Assembly: GCA_964421785.1 (NCBI GenBank)
Contig: CAYQZG010000076.1
Span: forward strand, 1 to 18,369
Origin: SKLM01 sp964421785
GTDB lineage: Bacteria; Chloroflexota; Anaerolineae; B4-G1
DNA length: 18,369 nucleotides
Direction of reading: 5' to 3'
Shown: positions 6,981 to 16,672 of the stretch, piece by piece
Layout: every line of letters starts with the position of its first letter
Numbering within the stretch: position 1 is the first letter of the stretch
Notes under the pieces: model-generated
Seen by the model: the letters and a program-made list of their open reading frames with translations, nothing else
What the model was told of the DNA's origin: nothing
Databases searched by the model: none
Program-made: the position numbers and the translations under genes

Positions 6981-8067
6981 AAGATGGAGTCTGCCGCATA
7001 TCGTGATCAACGCGTCGGAAATCGGTAGGCGGCGCGGTGGGAATGAAAGCTACCTAAACGGACTGCTCGATGGTCTGGCTGAATTGGATCCATCGGCGCG
7101 GGTGAGCCTGCTGACCTGTGACCTGGATGAGGCTCTAGAGCTACCGTCGGCCTTTGGCCAGGTCGATCTAGGGTCCTATCGGCGCTTGCCCTTCTTCCTT
7201 TGGCAGCAAACCCTCGCGCTGCGTCGATTGAATCCTGACTGGTATGTTTCCACGTTCTTCCTGCCCCTGGTAGCCCCTTGTCGTCAGGCGGTGTTGATAC
7301 ACGATCTATCCTTTCGTGCTCATCCGGAGTATTTTCCCCCTGTCGTGTCATGGTACATGCGCTTGCTGACAGGGCTCTCAATCCGTCGGGCGGATTGCGT
7401 GGTCGCGCTCTCTGAGTTCACGCTGCGCGAACTGGCTCGTTTCCATCCCCAATCAATTGACAAGGCGGTGCGAATCTACCCCGGTGTGGGTCGTATGTTT
7501 CAAGCTGAGGGGAACGCCGATGAAGACGTGTTACGCTCTTACGAGGTGGAGTCGAACTACGTGCTGGCCATGGGCAACATCCACCCACGTAAGAACCTAT
7601 CTCGCCTTCTCGATGCGTATCTTCACCTGCGCCAGCATAGGGACTCCATCCCCAAGATGGTCTGGGTGGGAGCGCCGCGTTGGGGGAGCGATACGCTTCT
7701 GGAGCGAGCTCGCGAGGCTGGGGTGATCCTGACGGGCTTTGTCGCGCAAGGGGATCTCCCTGCCTTCTATCGGCAGGCGGTCATGTTGGCCTATCCATCG
7801 CTCTACGAAGGCTTTGGTCTTCCCCCTGCAGAGGCGATGGCCTGTGGCACGCCTGTTGTCACCAGCAACACCACCAGTCTTCCCGAGGTTGTGGGAAAGG
7901 CAGCGCTGACGGTCGATCCCACCAATGTCAGGGCAATAGCGGCGGCAATGGCTAGGTTGCTTGATGACCCTATGCTAAGGAGAGAGCTGGCTGAAGCGGG
8001 CATCAGGCGCTCGCGGAGATACTCCTGGCCTCGCACGGCGCAGCAGATGCTTGCCGCCCTGCAGTGA
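6973..8067 (+). CDS. GT4-family glycosyltransferase (mannosyltransferase-like)
   Basis: A 364-residue GT-B glycosyltransferase starting at ATG 6973, placed by the promoter just upstream and the family-like N-terminus IVINASEIGRRRGGNESYL with its GG(N)E loop (about 10-28). Other family landmarks are LIHDLSFRAHPEYF (about 108-121), VALSEFTLREL (about 144-154), YVLAMGNIHPRKN at the start of the donor domain (about 196-208), and a canonical EX7E (E279 and E287, EGFGLPPAE) followed by CGTPVVTSNTTSLPEV. This combination is typical of GT4 enzymes annotated as mannosyltransferases of O-antigen-like polymers. That sugar is inference from family resemblance. It is monocistronic and its 3' end carries the promoter of the tRNA-Arg gene. 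Confidence 0.92.
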   Translation: MGKRWSLPHIVINASEIGRRRGGNESYLNGLLDGLAELDPSARVSLLTCDLDEALELPSAFGQVDLGSYRRLPFFLWQQTLALRRLNPDWYVSTFFLPLVAPCRQAVLIHDLSFRAHPEYFPPVVSWYMRLLTGLSIRRADCVVALSEFTLRELARFHPQSIDKAVRIYPGVGRMFQAEGNADEDVLRSYEVESNYVLAMGNIHPRKNLSRLLDAYLHLRQHRDSIPKMVWVGAPRWGSDTLLERAREAGVILTGFVAQGDLPAFYRQAVMLAYPSLYEGFGLPPAEAMACGTPVVTSNTTSLPEVVGKAALTVDPTNVRAIAAAMARLLDDPMLRRELAEAGIRRSRRYSWPRTAQQMLAALQ

Positions 8068-8079
8068 GCGTGCTATAAT
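8051..8079 (+). promoter_or_regulatory. Promoter of tRNA-Arg
   Basis: TTGCCG (8051-8056), a 17-base spacer and a perfect TATAAT (8074-8079). The expected start is at about 8086, three bases before the mature tRNA. It overlaps the last codons of the glycosyltransferase gene. Confidence 0.8.
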
Positions 8080-8088
8080 CGCCCCTGA

Positions 8089-8163
8089 GCCCCGGTAGCT
8101 CAGATTGGACAGAGCAGGAACCTCCTAAGTTCAAGGTCGCGCGTTCGAATCGCGCCCGGGGCA
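8089..8163 (+). tRNA. tRNA-Arg(CCU)
   Basis: A 75-base cloverleaf. The acceptor pair is GCCCCGG/CCGGGGC with discriminator A at 8163, the D stem GCTC/GAGC, the anticodon loop CTCCTAA with anticodon CCT, and the T arm GCGCG-TTCGAAT-CGCGC. The anticodon stem GGAAC/GTTCA has a G-A mismatch at the 27:43 pair, which is tolerable. CCA is not encoded. It reads AGG arginine codons. Confidence 0.95.
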
Positions 8164-8167
8164 CAGC

Positions 8168-8200
8168 AGAAGCGGCTATCGGTGCGATGGCCGCTTCTTT
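8168..8200 (+). terminator. Terminator-like hairpin after tRNA-Arg
   Basis: AGAAGCGGC (8168-8176) pairs with GCCGCTTCT (8190-8198) around a 13-base loop, with only a short run of Ts after the stem. The 9-bp stem directly after the tRNA fits an intrinsic terminator, although the T tract is weak. Confidence 0.6.
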
Positions 8201-8264
8201 CGTGTGTTGCCCTTTGGGGGCTGAGTCCGTGAAGAACCAAGAAGAAGGATAAGGTGATCGAACA

Positions 8265-8789
8265 ATGAGCATATTTCTAGAGGCTTTGCTGATCTTTGGC
8301 TTGCGTGTGTTGGGCATCGCCGTCAGCACACTATCGACCCTGATGACCGTACAAGGGCGGAAGCTCTACGCCGTAGCGGCCGGTTTCATCAGTTCGCTGG
8401 TCTACGTCATCGCCATCGGCAAGGTCGTGACTAACCTGAACAACGTCTGGAACATCGTCGCCTACGCCGGAGGCTTCGCCGTCGGCACACTGGTGGGGAT
8501 GATGCTGGAGCAGCGGCTGGCGTTGGGCTACGCCGAGGTCCGCTTCATATCGACCGAGGATGGCCACGATCTGGCCTCCGCGCTCCGCGAGGCCGGCTTC
8601 GGCGTCACGGAGCTGGAGGGCCACGGGCGCGAGAAGACGGTCGAGGTAGTCACCGTCCTGATCCCGCGTAAAGAGGTGAAGAACGTGCTGGAGATCGGGC
8701 GGCGTGCCGACGACGACGCTGTCGTGACCGTCACCGACTCCCGCTCGGTCCAGAGGGGCTACTGGCACCCCGAAAGATGTCGGCGGTAG
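8265..8789 (+). CDS. UPF0316 (DUF5698/DUF2179) membrane protein
   Basis: A 174-residue protein with ATG 8265 and an AAGGTGA Shine-Dalgarno about 8 bases upstream. The N-terminal half has three hydrophobic segments (about residues 4-26, 36-56 and 62-80) with the family-like VSTLSTLMTVQGRK element between the first two. The C-terminal soluble half (about 95-165) matches the DUF2179 ferredoxin-like domain, with GFGVTELEGHGREKTVEVV and VLIPRKEVKNVLEI. This is the standard UPF0316 architecture and length. The biochemical role of the family is not established; DUF2179 domains are found on other small membrane proteins and are often treated as sensory. It appears monocistronic and is convergent with leuS. 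Confidence 0.88.
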   Translation: MSIFLEALLIFGLRVLGIAVSTLSTLMTVQGRKLYAVAAGFISSLVYVIAIGKVVTNLNNVWNIVAYAGGFAVGTLVGMMLEQRLALGYAEVRFISTEDGHDLASALREAGFGVTELEGHGREKTVEVVTVLIPRKEVKNVLEIGRRADDDAVVTVTDSRSVQRGYWHPERCRR

Positions 8790-8929
8790 CGACGCTGGAC
8801 ATTCATTGAGAAAACCCGACCGGTCTGCAGGCAGCTCCGCACCTGGTCGCACTCCGGTGGGCTGTGCAACCTGCCCACGTGCAGCCGTTGCAGACCTGTC
8901 AGGCTTCCGTGCGAGACAGCCACCTAATC

Positions 8930-9077
8930 CTACAACCTCGTTTCCCGCCAAGAGACTTCCGAAGTCTGCACGATCATGCTAGACAGGCCAGCAATCGTTC
9001 TGTGAGCGCCCCTATATTGCGTTGGGCGTGGACTTCAAGACTTCGGAAGTCTGCTCCTTTGGCAAGTGCGGTTGTAG
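8930..9077. repeat. MITE-like inverted repeat with palindromic AGACTTCCGAAGTCT ends
   Basis: A 148-bp element filling the space between the convergent UPF0316 and leuS genes. Its outer ends are CTACAACC (8930-8937) and GGTTGTAG (9070-9077). Inside each end sits the 15-base near-perfect palindrome AGACTTCCGAAGTCT, at 8953-8967 and, in reverse orientation, at 9038-9052. The two arms, about 38-40 bases each, align with a two-base length difference, and the centre is unrelated. This resembles a small non-autonomous inverted-repeat element that may also fold as a bidirectional terminator. No target-site duplication is obvious. Confidence 0.65.
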
Positions 9078-9079
9078 TG

Positions 9080-11881
<2,802 letters not shown>

Positions 11882-11990
11882 GCTTGATCTCTCCTCGCCC
11901 TTCCCTCTATGATAGTCTTCCCATGAAAACGCTTCATCATAACACGGAACGCTGCCCCCCGGCGCTGCCCAGGGCCGGCCGTCGCGCGGG

Positions 11991-12899
11991 CTACCGTCGC
12001 TTCCACACCAGCTTGTTCGCCTCCATCGCCGCTCCTGCCTTGCCCGCGCTCTCCAGCGATGAAAGGGCCGCCAGAACCGTCGTACGCGTCAGGAGATACG
12101 CCGTTGGCCTCGTCACCCTGAGCCCGAAGCGCTCTGCCACCTGCTGCACCAGCGCCGACGTCTCCCGCGGTATCTCCAGCGCCTCGTACACCCTCTCCCG
12201 TATCGCCTCCAGCCGATCCCGATTGGCGTCGCAGATCGCCCCGATCGCCGCCCCCGCCGCGTAGGCAGGGCCGTGACCCGGGGCGAAGCAGTCGTAGCGC
12301 CGCTTGGGTAGCTCCTCGATCGTCTCCAGGGTCTCGTCCATATCGACGCAGAAGAGCACCTTATGCTTCTCTATCGTCTCCTCCGGGAAGATGGCGTCGG
12401 CGCAAAACAGCACGCGGCGCCCGGCGTCCTCGACCCCCACCCCAATCTGGTTCAGGGCGTGCCCCGGCAGCGGAACCACCTCCAGCTCGAACGGCCCGAT
12501 CTCGAACGGCCCCGGTTCCACCGTTGCCTCCACCTCACACGGCTCGGCCAGCGTGAACCTCTGGCGCAGTTCCTTCATCGGCGCCGCCCCGCCGAAGAGG
12601 TAGAGCGGCTCGATGATCGGATGCTCCATCATGGCTGCCTCCAGATCCGGCGCGTACAGGGGCACCCCCAGCCGCCGCTGCAGAAACCGCGCCCCGCCGA
12701 AATGATCGGCGTGGGCGTGGGTCACCACGATCGCCGTCAGGTGTGCGCCTTGCCCCTCTATGATGCGCAGCGCCCGTCGCCCGGCGTCGCCGTCGAGACC
12801 CGTGTCGATCAGCAAGGCCTCCCCATCGCGGACCACCAGGCCCAGATTGGAGCCGCTCTGCAGGTGAAACGTGTTCGGGGCCAACGCCACGCTCTCCAT
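11991..12899 (-). CDS. Metallo-beta-lactamase-fold hydrolase
   Basis: A 302-residue protein. I chose ATG 12899 (MESVALAPNTFHL) because a strong purine-rich GAGGAGGGAG lies just upstream. The GTG at 12929 would start in the T tract of the T-box terminator. The signature HAHADH is at residues 61-66, with later metal ligands in LPGHALNQIG (His), CADAIF (Asp) and PGHGPA (His). The last 80 or so residues, after the catalytic fold, look like a winged-helix domain (IRERVYEALEIPRETSALV then LRVTRPTAYLL), as in many glyoxalase II-like hydrolases. The substrate is unknown and could be a thioester or another ester. It is the first protein-coding gene after a leucine-specific T-box and lies 109 bp before leuS on the same strand. 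Confidence 0.88.
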   Translation of the reverse strand: MESVALAPNTFHLQSGSNLGLVVRDGEALLIDTGLDGDAGRRALRIIEGQGAHLTAIVVTHAHADHFGGARFLQRRLGVPLYAPDLEAAMMEHPIIEPLYLFGGAAPMKELRQRFTLAEPCEVEATVEPGPFEIGPFELEVVPLPGHALNQIGVGVEDAGRRVLFCADAIFPEETIEKHKVLFCVDMDETLETIEELPKRRYDCFAPGHGPAYAAGAAIGAICDANRDRLEAIRERVYEALEIPRETSALVQQVAERFGLRVTRPTAYLLTRTTVLAALSSLESAGKAGAAMEANKLVWKRR

Positions 12900-12929
12900 C
12901 CTCTGTCTCTCTCCCTCCTCATAGAACAC

Positions 12930-12960
12930 AAAAGCCCTCTCGCCTCAGGGGCGAAAGGGC
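12930..12960 (-). terminator. T-box intrinsic terminator
   Basis: GCCCTTTCGCC (12960-12950) pairs with GGCGAGAGGGC (12944-12934) around CCTGA and is followed by TTTT. The 5' arm contains the CCCTT that would pair with the AGGG of the T-box in the competing antiterminator form. Confidence 0.92.
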
Positions 12961-13214
12961 TCCGCGGTACCACCCTGAATGGAGAACCCCCTCTTTCCTC
13001 TCTTGAGGGCCCTCCAACTCTTCGCTCGTTAACGAGAGCAACCCGTCGTCAGCTACCCGGCACCTCGCCGGACCTCACCGACGCAGCTCCCAGGCGAGTT
13101 CGGCCTTATGGGGCTCTCGCCCTCGGCGCTTCCCCTGGGGCGCCGCTTGCCGGGCTTCCACCTGGTCTCTCCCGGCTCGCTGAGGGGAATGGCCTACTAC
13201 TCCTGCTCGCAGCC
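12930..13214 (-). promoter_or_regulatory. Leucine-responsive T-box leader (specifier CTC)
   Basis: Read leftward, the leader contains a Stem I whose specifier loop is flanked by CAGG/CCTG and GGCC/GGCC helices. It has AGTA on the 5' side and GAA-CTC-G on the 3' side. The specifier CTC (13098-13096) is a leucine codon followed by a purine, as expected. The distal Stem I has GCGAGCCGGGAGAG and GGTGGAAGCCCGG. The antiterminator carries the canonical T-box AGGGTGGTACCGCGGA (12976-12961), whose TGGT would pair with the ACCA end of an uncharged tRNA with discriminator A, the usual base for tRNA-Leu. An intrinsic terminator follows. Uncharged tRNA-Leu(GAG) should therefore promote readthrough into the hydrolase and leuS. 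The 5' limit is approximate. Confidence 0.93.
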
Positions 13215-13249
13215 TTTCTACTCTGTAGACTGTCTCTGCAAAGAAAAAG

Positions 13250-13323
13250 TGGACCCGGAGGGACTCGAACCCTCGACCTCCACAATGCCATTGTGGCGCG
13301 CTCCCAAACTGTGCCACGGGCCC
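13250..13323 (-). tRNA. tRNA-Ala(GGC)
   Basis: A 74-base cloverleaf on the minus strand. The acceptor GGGCCCG/CGGGTCC contains G3-U70, the alanine identity pair, with discriminator A. The anticodon arm is CCACA-ATGGCAT-TGTGG, anticodon GGC. The T arm has GAGGG-TTCGAGT-CCCTC. CCA is not encoded. Its 3' end is followed directly by a run of Ts and then by the T-box leader. Confidence 0.96.
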
Positions 13324-13341
13324 ATAAAATCGGGATGATGA

Positions 13342-13414
<73 letters not shown>

Positions 13415-13456
13415 TTGTCGCCCGGCACGCCCATCCTCTCCGTTGGCGTGCTCTAT

Positions 13457-13484
13457 AGTATACCGGCTTTGATTAGATTGTCAA
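13457..13484 (-). promoter_or_regulatory. Strong promoter for tRNA-Ala pair (and probably T-box-leuS unit)
   Basis: Read leftward: a perfect -35 TTGACA (13484-13479), a 16-base spacer and -10 TATACT (13462-13457). Transcription should begin near 13450, about 35 bases before the first tRNA-Ala. No equally good promoter is visible between the second tRNA and the T-box leader, where only a poor TTTGCA/TAGAAA pair occurs. Confidence 0.82.
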
Positions 13485-13498
13485 GCACAATCTCCAAA

Positions 13499-13623
13499 CG
13501 TGCTCTCAGCCCCCGTCCCCGGGGGCGTCGTGCGTAGGTAACGTGCTCTCAGCCCCCGTCCCCGGGGGCGTCGTGCGTAGGTAACGTGCTCCCAGCCCCC
13601 GTCCCCGGGGGCGTCGTGCGTAG
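13499..13623. repeat. Three tandem 43-bp repeats with GC-rich hairpins
   Basis: Units begin at 13499, 13542 and 13585. The first two are identical over 43 bp. The third has one T-to-C change early on and loses identity after about 38 bases. Each unit contains GCCCCCGTCCCCGGGGGC, able to form a 6-bp stem of GCCCCC/GGGGGC, followed by GTCGTGCGTAGGTAA. They lie between the stop of the lipoprotein gene and the tRNA-Ala promoter. They may stop transcription from the former, or be copies of a genome-wide dispersed repeat. Confidence 0.9.
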
Positions 13624-13633
13624 TGCCCGCCAC

Positions 13634-14956
13634 CTACCGCCACGACCAGAAGCCGATGCTCCCCTCGTCGACCAGGATCGGATCCGCCCCCTTCTCCGCC
13701 TCCGTGTCGACCAGCCACACGCGGTCCCTCCCCTGCTCGTCCCGCTCCGCGTACACCAGATACCGGCCCTCTGGCGACCAGAAGCGGTGGCTCTGGGCAT
13801 ATTGACCGAAGCTGTGGATCACGAAGCGCATCAGAGGCGACGGGTGGAACACCGCGAAACCCCGATCGCGTGCCTCCGCCAGGTCGAACACACGCCACTG
13901 CATCCACACCGCGTTGGGGAGATCCAGCCGCGACAAATAGGCCAGCTGCCCGCCATCCGGGCTCCAGAAGAAGCCCAGAACGTCGAAGGCGTCGCTGGTC
14001 AGCTGCCTCGTCTCCTCGCTTTCCACGTCCATCATCTGGATGGGGCCGTAGGCCTCCGTCCTGTCTGACCGACGGGCGTACGCAATCTGCCGCCCACTGG
14101 GCGACCAGACGAACGCGGTCTCCTGCCCGCCTGTCGCCGCCAGCTCTGTCACCCCCTGCGAGCTGACGCGTTGCAGGCGGTCGACGCCACCCCTGGCTGC
14201 CACGCTCAGCCACGCCCCGCCCTCGGGTGACCAGGCGGGCGCGAGGAATGCCCCCGGTGCATAGGGCAGGATGCGGCGGCGCCCCTCTCCGACGTCGTAA
14301 AGACCCATCTCCGCCGCGGGATTCTCCCGCAGCGCGCCGCCCGTGTGCCACAGGATCTCCTGCCCGTCGGGCGACCACGAAAGATAGAACGGGCGCCCCA
14401 CCGCCAACAGCAGATCCCGCGCCCCTCCATCCTCCAGGGTGACCAGGCGTAGGCCCACCCCATTCTCCTCTTCGATCAGATAGGTCAGCCAGGGGCCGCC
14501 TGATGCTCCTGGGCGGGTTGCCGGCGAGCCGTAGAGATAGATGACGAAGTGATCGTCGTTCCGGGCGACCAGCTGCGGGGGCTCGTCGAGCGCCCGCTGG
14601 AGGAAGATCTCGCTCCGCGCCTCGTCCCTGGAGCGCACGACAGCGGCGAAGGCCAGCGACCCATCCCGCGCCCACGCGACACGGTGATAAGAACGCCCCT
14701 GCCCCTCCGGCGGCGCCGTGGCATCATCCGTCACCTGCCGGGTCCACCCCTGCTCGGGGGAGGTGATCCAGACGTTGCCGTCGCCCCCAACGTAGGCCAG
14801 GGAGCCGGAGCCCTCGATGGGTCGCACAGTGGGGCGCCCCTGCGTGCTCGTCTCTCCGCCCACATCCGTCGTCCTGGCCGGCTCCAGGCAGCCGGCCAGG
14901 ACCAGCACGGCCGTGAGCGTCGCGACCGCGCACACTCTCTTCGCCTCAAGAACCAT
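13634..14956 (-). CDS. PD40/WD40-like beta-propeller lipoprotein
   Basis: A 440-residue secreted lipoprotein. ATG 14956 is preceded by GGAG about 8 bases upstream. The N-terminus is a lipoprotein signal: basic AKR, then a hydrophobic stretch, then LAGC, with the lipidated cysteine at residue 23. The rest is a TolB/PD40-type propeller with at least five W-S-P-(D/E/S)-G blades: WSPDGQEILWH, WSPEGGAWLSV, WSPSGRQIAYA, WSPDGGQLAYL and WSPEGRYLVYA. Such proteins sit on the outer face of the membrane and bind partners or substrates. No catalytic domain such as a prolyl oligopeptidase is attached. Two shadow frames can look coding because of the GC-rich repeats. The gene appears monocistronic. Confidence 0.88.
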   Translation of the reverse strand: MVLEAKRVCAVATLTAVLVLAGCLEPARTTDVGGETSTQGRPTVRPIEGSGSLAYVGGDGNVWITSPEQGWTRQVTDDATAPPEGQGRSYHRVAWARDGSLAFAAVVRSRDEARSEIFLQRALDEPPQLVARNDDHFVIYLYGSPATRPGASGGPWLTYLIEEENGVGLRLVTLEDGGARDLLLAVGRPFYLSWSPDGQEILWHTGGALRENPAAEMGLYDVGEGRRRILPYAPGAFLAPAWSPEGGAWLSVAARGGVDRLQRVSSQGVTELAATGGQETAFVWSPSGRQIAYARRSDRTEAYGPIQMMDVESEETRQLTSDAFDVLGFFWSPDGGQLAYLSRLDLPNAVWMQWRVFDLAEARDRGFAVFHPSPLMRFVIHSFGQYAQSHRFWSPEGRYLVYAERDEQGRDRVWLVDTEAEKGADPILVDEGSIGFWSWR

Positions 14957-15347
14957 CTTCTTCTCCGCTCCCTATCACCGCCTGCTCGCGCGTGAGTCCA
15001 CCGCGCCCTGCCGTCCGCCGGATGCGAAGGCCTTCCCCTGGATAGTGTACGGCCATCTGGGCGATCTGACAAGCAGGCGATGACGGGGGCTTTCTGTCCC
15101 ATCACGGTGACCGTCAGTTGACGGTGTGCGCGGTCAATCAGCTGCTCACGCGGCTGAGGGAACACGGCAGTGCTGAGGGCCAGTGCCTGGTCTGCTTTGG
15201 GCGGAAGAGGGCAGCCCTCCCCACCCACGCTCCCGGCGGACCCGCAGTCCGGCTGGAGCGTGGAGGTCCACAGGGTGAATAGGGGACTTCTGACGTCTGG
15301 CAGTGGGCTTGCCCATGGCGGCATCCTGCACCTTGAAACGCCACGGG
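14957..15347. other. Intergenic region without a recognised gene
   Basis: About 390 bases between the lipoprotein gene and the scaffold gap. The left part holds a candidate leftward promoter. Around 15103-15126 there are nested palindromes: ACGGTGACCGT and ACCGTCAGTTGACGGT (15110-15125), a 7-bp stem with a 2-base loop. Reverse frames give a short protein-like stretch (PREQLIDRAHRQLTVTVMG) but no family I can name. It could be a decayed mobile-element remnant. Near 15285 GACTTCTGACGTC weakly resembles the palindrome found elsewhere in the window. Confidence 0.5.
15044..15072 (-). promoter_or_regulatory. Candidate promoter for the lipoprotein gene
   Basis: Read leftward: TTGTCA (15072-15067), a 17-base spacer and TACACT (15049-15044). 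This would give a leader of about 80 bases before ATG 14956. The -35 matches five of six consensus bases and the -10 four of six. Confidence 0.5.
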
Positions 15348-15447
15348 NNNNNNNNNNNNNNNNNNNNNNNNNNNNNNNNNNNNNNNNNNNNNNNNNNNNN
15401 NNNNNNNNNNNNNNNNNNNNNNNNNNNNNNNNNNNNNNNNNNNNNNN
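15348..15447. other. Scaffold gap (100 Ns)
   Basis: Exactly 100 Ns, the conventional filler for a gap of unknown length. The lipoprotein side and the WYL-regulator side may be farther apart than shown. Confidence 0.98.
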
Positions 15448-15450
15448 TAG

Positions 15451-15461
15451 TTCGGAAGTCT
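15451..15461. repeat. Truncated copy of the AGACTTCGGAAGTCT palindrome at the contig edge
   Basis: TTCGGAAGTCT directly after the gap is the right-hand 11 of the 15 bases of the palindrome seen at 8953-8967 and 9038-9052. This suggests the assembly broke inside a dispersed repeat. Confidence 0.5.
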
Positions 15462-15544
15462 GATAGGAAAGACGTCACGTTGTCGTGGTGGGGTAGAGAA
15501 TGAGCTGCTTTCAGTGCTGTTCTACGTGAATGAACACGGTCGGC

Positions 15545-15572
15545 TTGAAGTGAGTCAGGATGGGACTATAAT
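15545..15572 (+). promoter_or_regulatory. Promoter of the WYL regulator
   Basis: TTGAAG (15545-15550), a 16-base spacer and a perfect TATAAT (15567-15572). The predicted start near 15579 lies downstream of the longest open-frame start (15514), so translation should begin at 15613 or 15625. Confidence 0.7.
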
Positions 15573-15624
15573 TGGGGCATCATCCACCACCTTTAGGCCG
15601 CATGCTGTGACGATGGAGCAGACT

Positions 15625-16671
15625 ATGACCCGAGGCAGACGCGAGAGCAGCTGGATGGTGATACGCCGCTGTCTGGCGATCATTCGGTGCGTGCAGCGTG
15701 GGCCGGCCGGTAAAGAGGATCTTCTGAAGGCTATGCAGTCCGAGGAGGAGAGCAAGCACCACGGCCCGCTGGAGCCCGAGGAGCGGGAGGCTCTCCGACG
15801 TCGGTTGGAGAAGGACCTGGGCCGCATCCGGAAGCACCTCTTGGTCGATATCTACTATGACGATCAGGTGGGAGGGTATGTGATCAAGGACACCTGGCTG
15901 CCGCTCCTTGATCTACCCGACCGGGACCTGGAGACTGTGGCCTGGTTGGGGGAAGCTTTCGACCACCGCTCCCCCAAACACGACCAGGTGCACGGCTTGC
16001 TCAGGCGGCTGCGATTGTACCTGGATCCGGAGCGTGTGGCGGTGATCGAGCAGGCGCGCAGTGCGCTGGAGATCGATCTGCGGCAGCGCGACGAGGATGA
16101 GATCCGCAGCGAGGTGCGGAGAGCGTTGAGGAAGGCGCTCGCGAGCCAGCGCCAGCTTGAGCTGGTCTATTTGTCTCCCGCTTACGAGGATAGTCATACC
16201 CGACGGCACGTGGTGGAGCCTTACGAGCCGTACTACTTCGATACGACCCGGGGACATTACTACCTGCGGGCCTACTGCCGCCAGGTGGATGGCCCCCATA
16301 GAACCTGGCGTCCCAGCAAGTACATGACGTACCGACTGGGGCGGATCCTGGACGCGAAGGTGCTGCCGCAGAAGCTACCGCCGGTGAAACCCTCTTCGCC
16401 TCGCTACAGGGTCGAGTATGAGCTGGCGCCGAGGGTCGCCCGGCTTGGAGTGACCCGACACCCGCAGATCGACGTGGAAGAGGTTGAGCAGCAGGAGGAT
16501 GGTAGCGCCATCGTGCGGGGGGAGGCCAGCAGTGTCTTCTGGGCGGTGCAGACGCTGCTGCACTACGGCGCCAACTGCAGGGTACTGGGCGGGGCGAAGG
16601 TGCGGCGCGAGATGCAGCGGGTGGTGGAGGAGATGGCGGAGGCTTACGGCGTGAGGAATGTGAGGGATTGA
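15625..16671 (+). CDS. WYL-domain transcriptional regulator
   Basis: A 348-residue protein from ATG 15625, chosen because GGAG lies 6 bases upstream and a promoter sits inside the longer open frame. ATG 15613 and GTG 15607 are alternatives. The N-terminal part (about 10-85, MVIRRCLAIIRCVQRGPAG, then a charged helical region with RRRLEKDLGRIRKHL) is a helix-turn-helix DNA-binding region. The WYL domain (about 165-250) has the hydrophobic strand ALASQRQLELVYLSP and the ligand-pocket signature as HYYLRAYC (211-218). The C-terminal WCX-like domain ends in FWAVQTLLHYGANCRVLGG. WYL proteins bind nucleic-acid-type ligands and often control CRISPR-Cas and other defence loci. Here it lies about 1 kb upstream of a cas3 gene on the same strand. 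It is probably a regulator of this locus, by inference from position. Confidence 0.88.
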   Translation: MTRGRRESSWMVIRRCLAIIRCVQRGPAGKEDLLKAMQSEEESKHHGPLEPEEREALRRRLEKDLGRIRKHLLVDIYYDDQVGGYVIKDTWLPLLDLPDRDLETVAWLGEAFDHRSPKHDQVHGLLRRLRLYLDPERVAVIEQARSALEIDLRQRDEDEIRSEVRRALRKALASQRQLELVYLSPAYEDSHTRRHVVEPYEPYYFDTTRGHYYLRAYCRQVDGPHRTWRPSKYMTYRLGRILDAKVLPQKLPPVKPSSPRYRVEYELAPRVARLGVTRHPQIDVEEVEQQEDGSAIVRGEASSVFWAVQTLLHYGANCRVLGGAKVRREMQRVVEEMAEAYGVRNVRD

Positions 16672-16672
16672 T

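Noticed and set aside
8089..8163. tRNA-Arg(CCU) as an integration site for the glycan island to its left
   Set aside because: Elements usually integrate at the 3' end of a tRNA, which faces right here. No copy of the tRNA 3' end is seen at the left of the island and there is no integrase gene.
13499..13623. Tandem repeats as a short CRISPR array
   Set aside because: The 43-bp units are contiguous with no variable spacers, and each is self-hairpinning.
13506..14675. A 389-codon minus frame over the lipoprotein gene
   Set aside because: It is an out-of-frame shadow of the beta-propeller gene, rich in glycine and arginine, that runs into the tandem repeats.
14731..15324. A 197-codon minus frame as a protein gene upstream of the lipoprotein
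   Set aside because: It overlaps the lipoprotein start in another frame. The part outside has no recognisable domain and includes promoter-like and palindromic sequence.
15514..15624. Longer N-terminus for the WYL regulator starting at 15514
   Set aside because: A TTGAAG-16-TATAAT promoter lies inside it, and a Shine-Dalgarno sits before ATG 15625.
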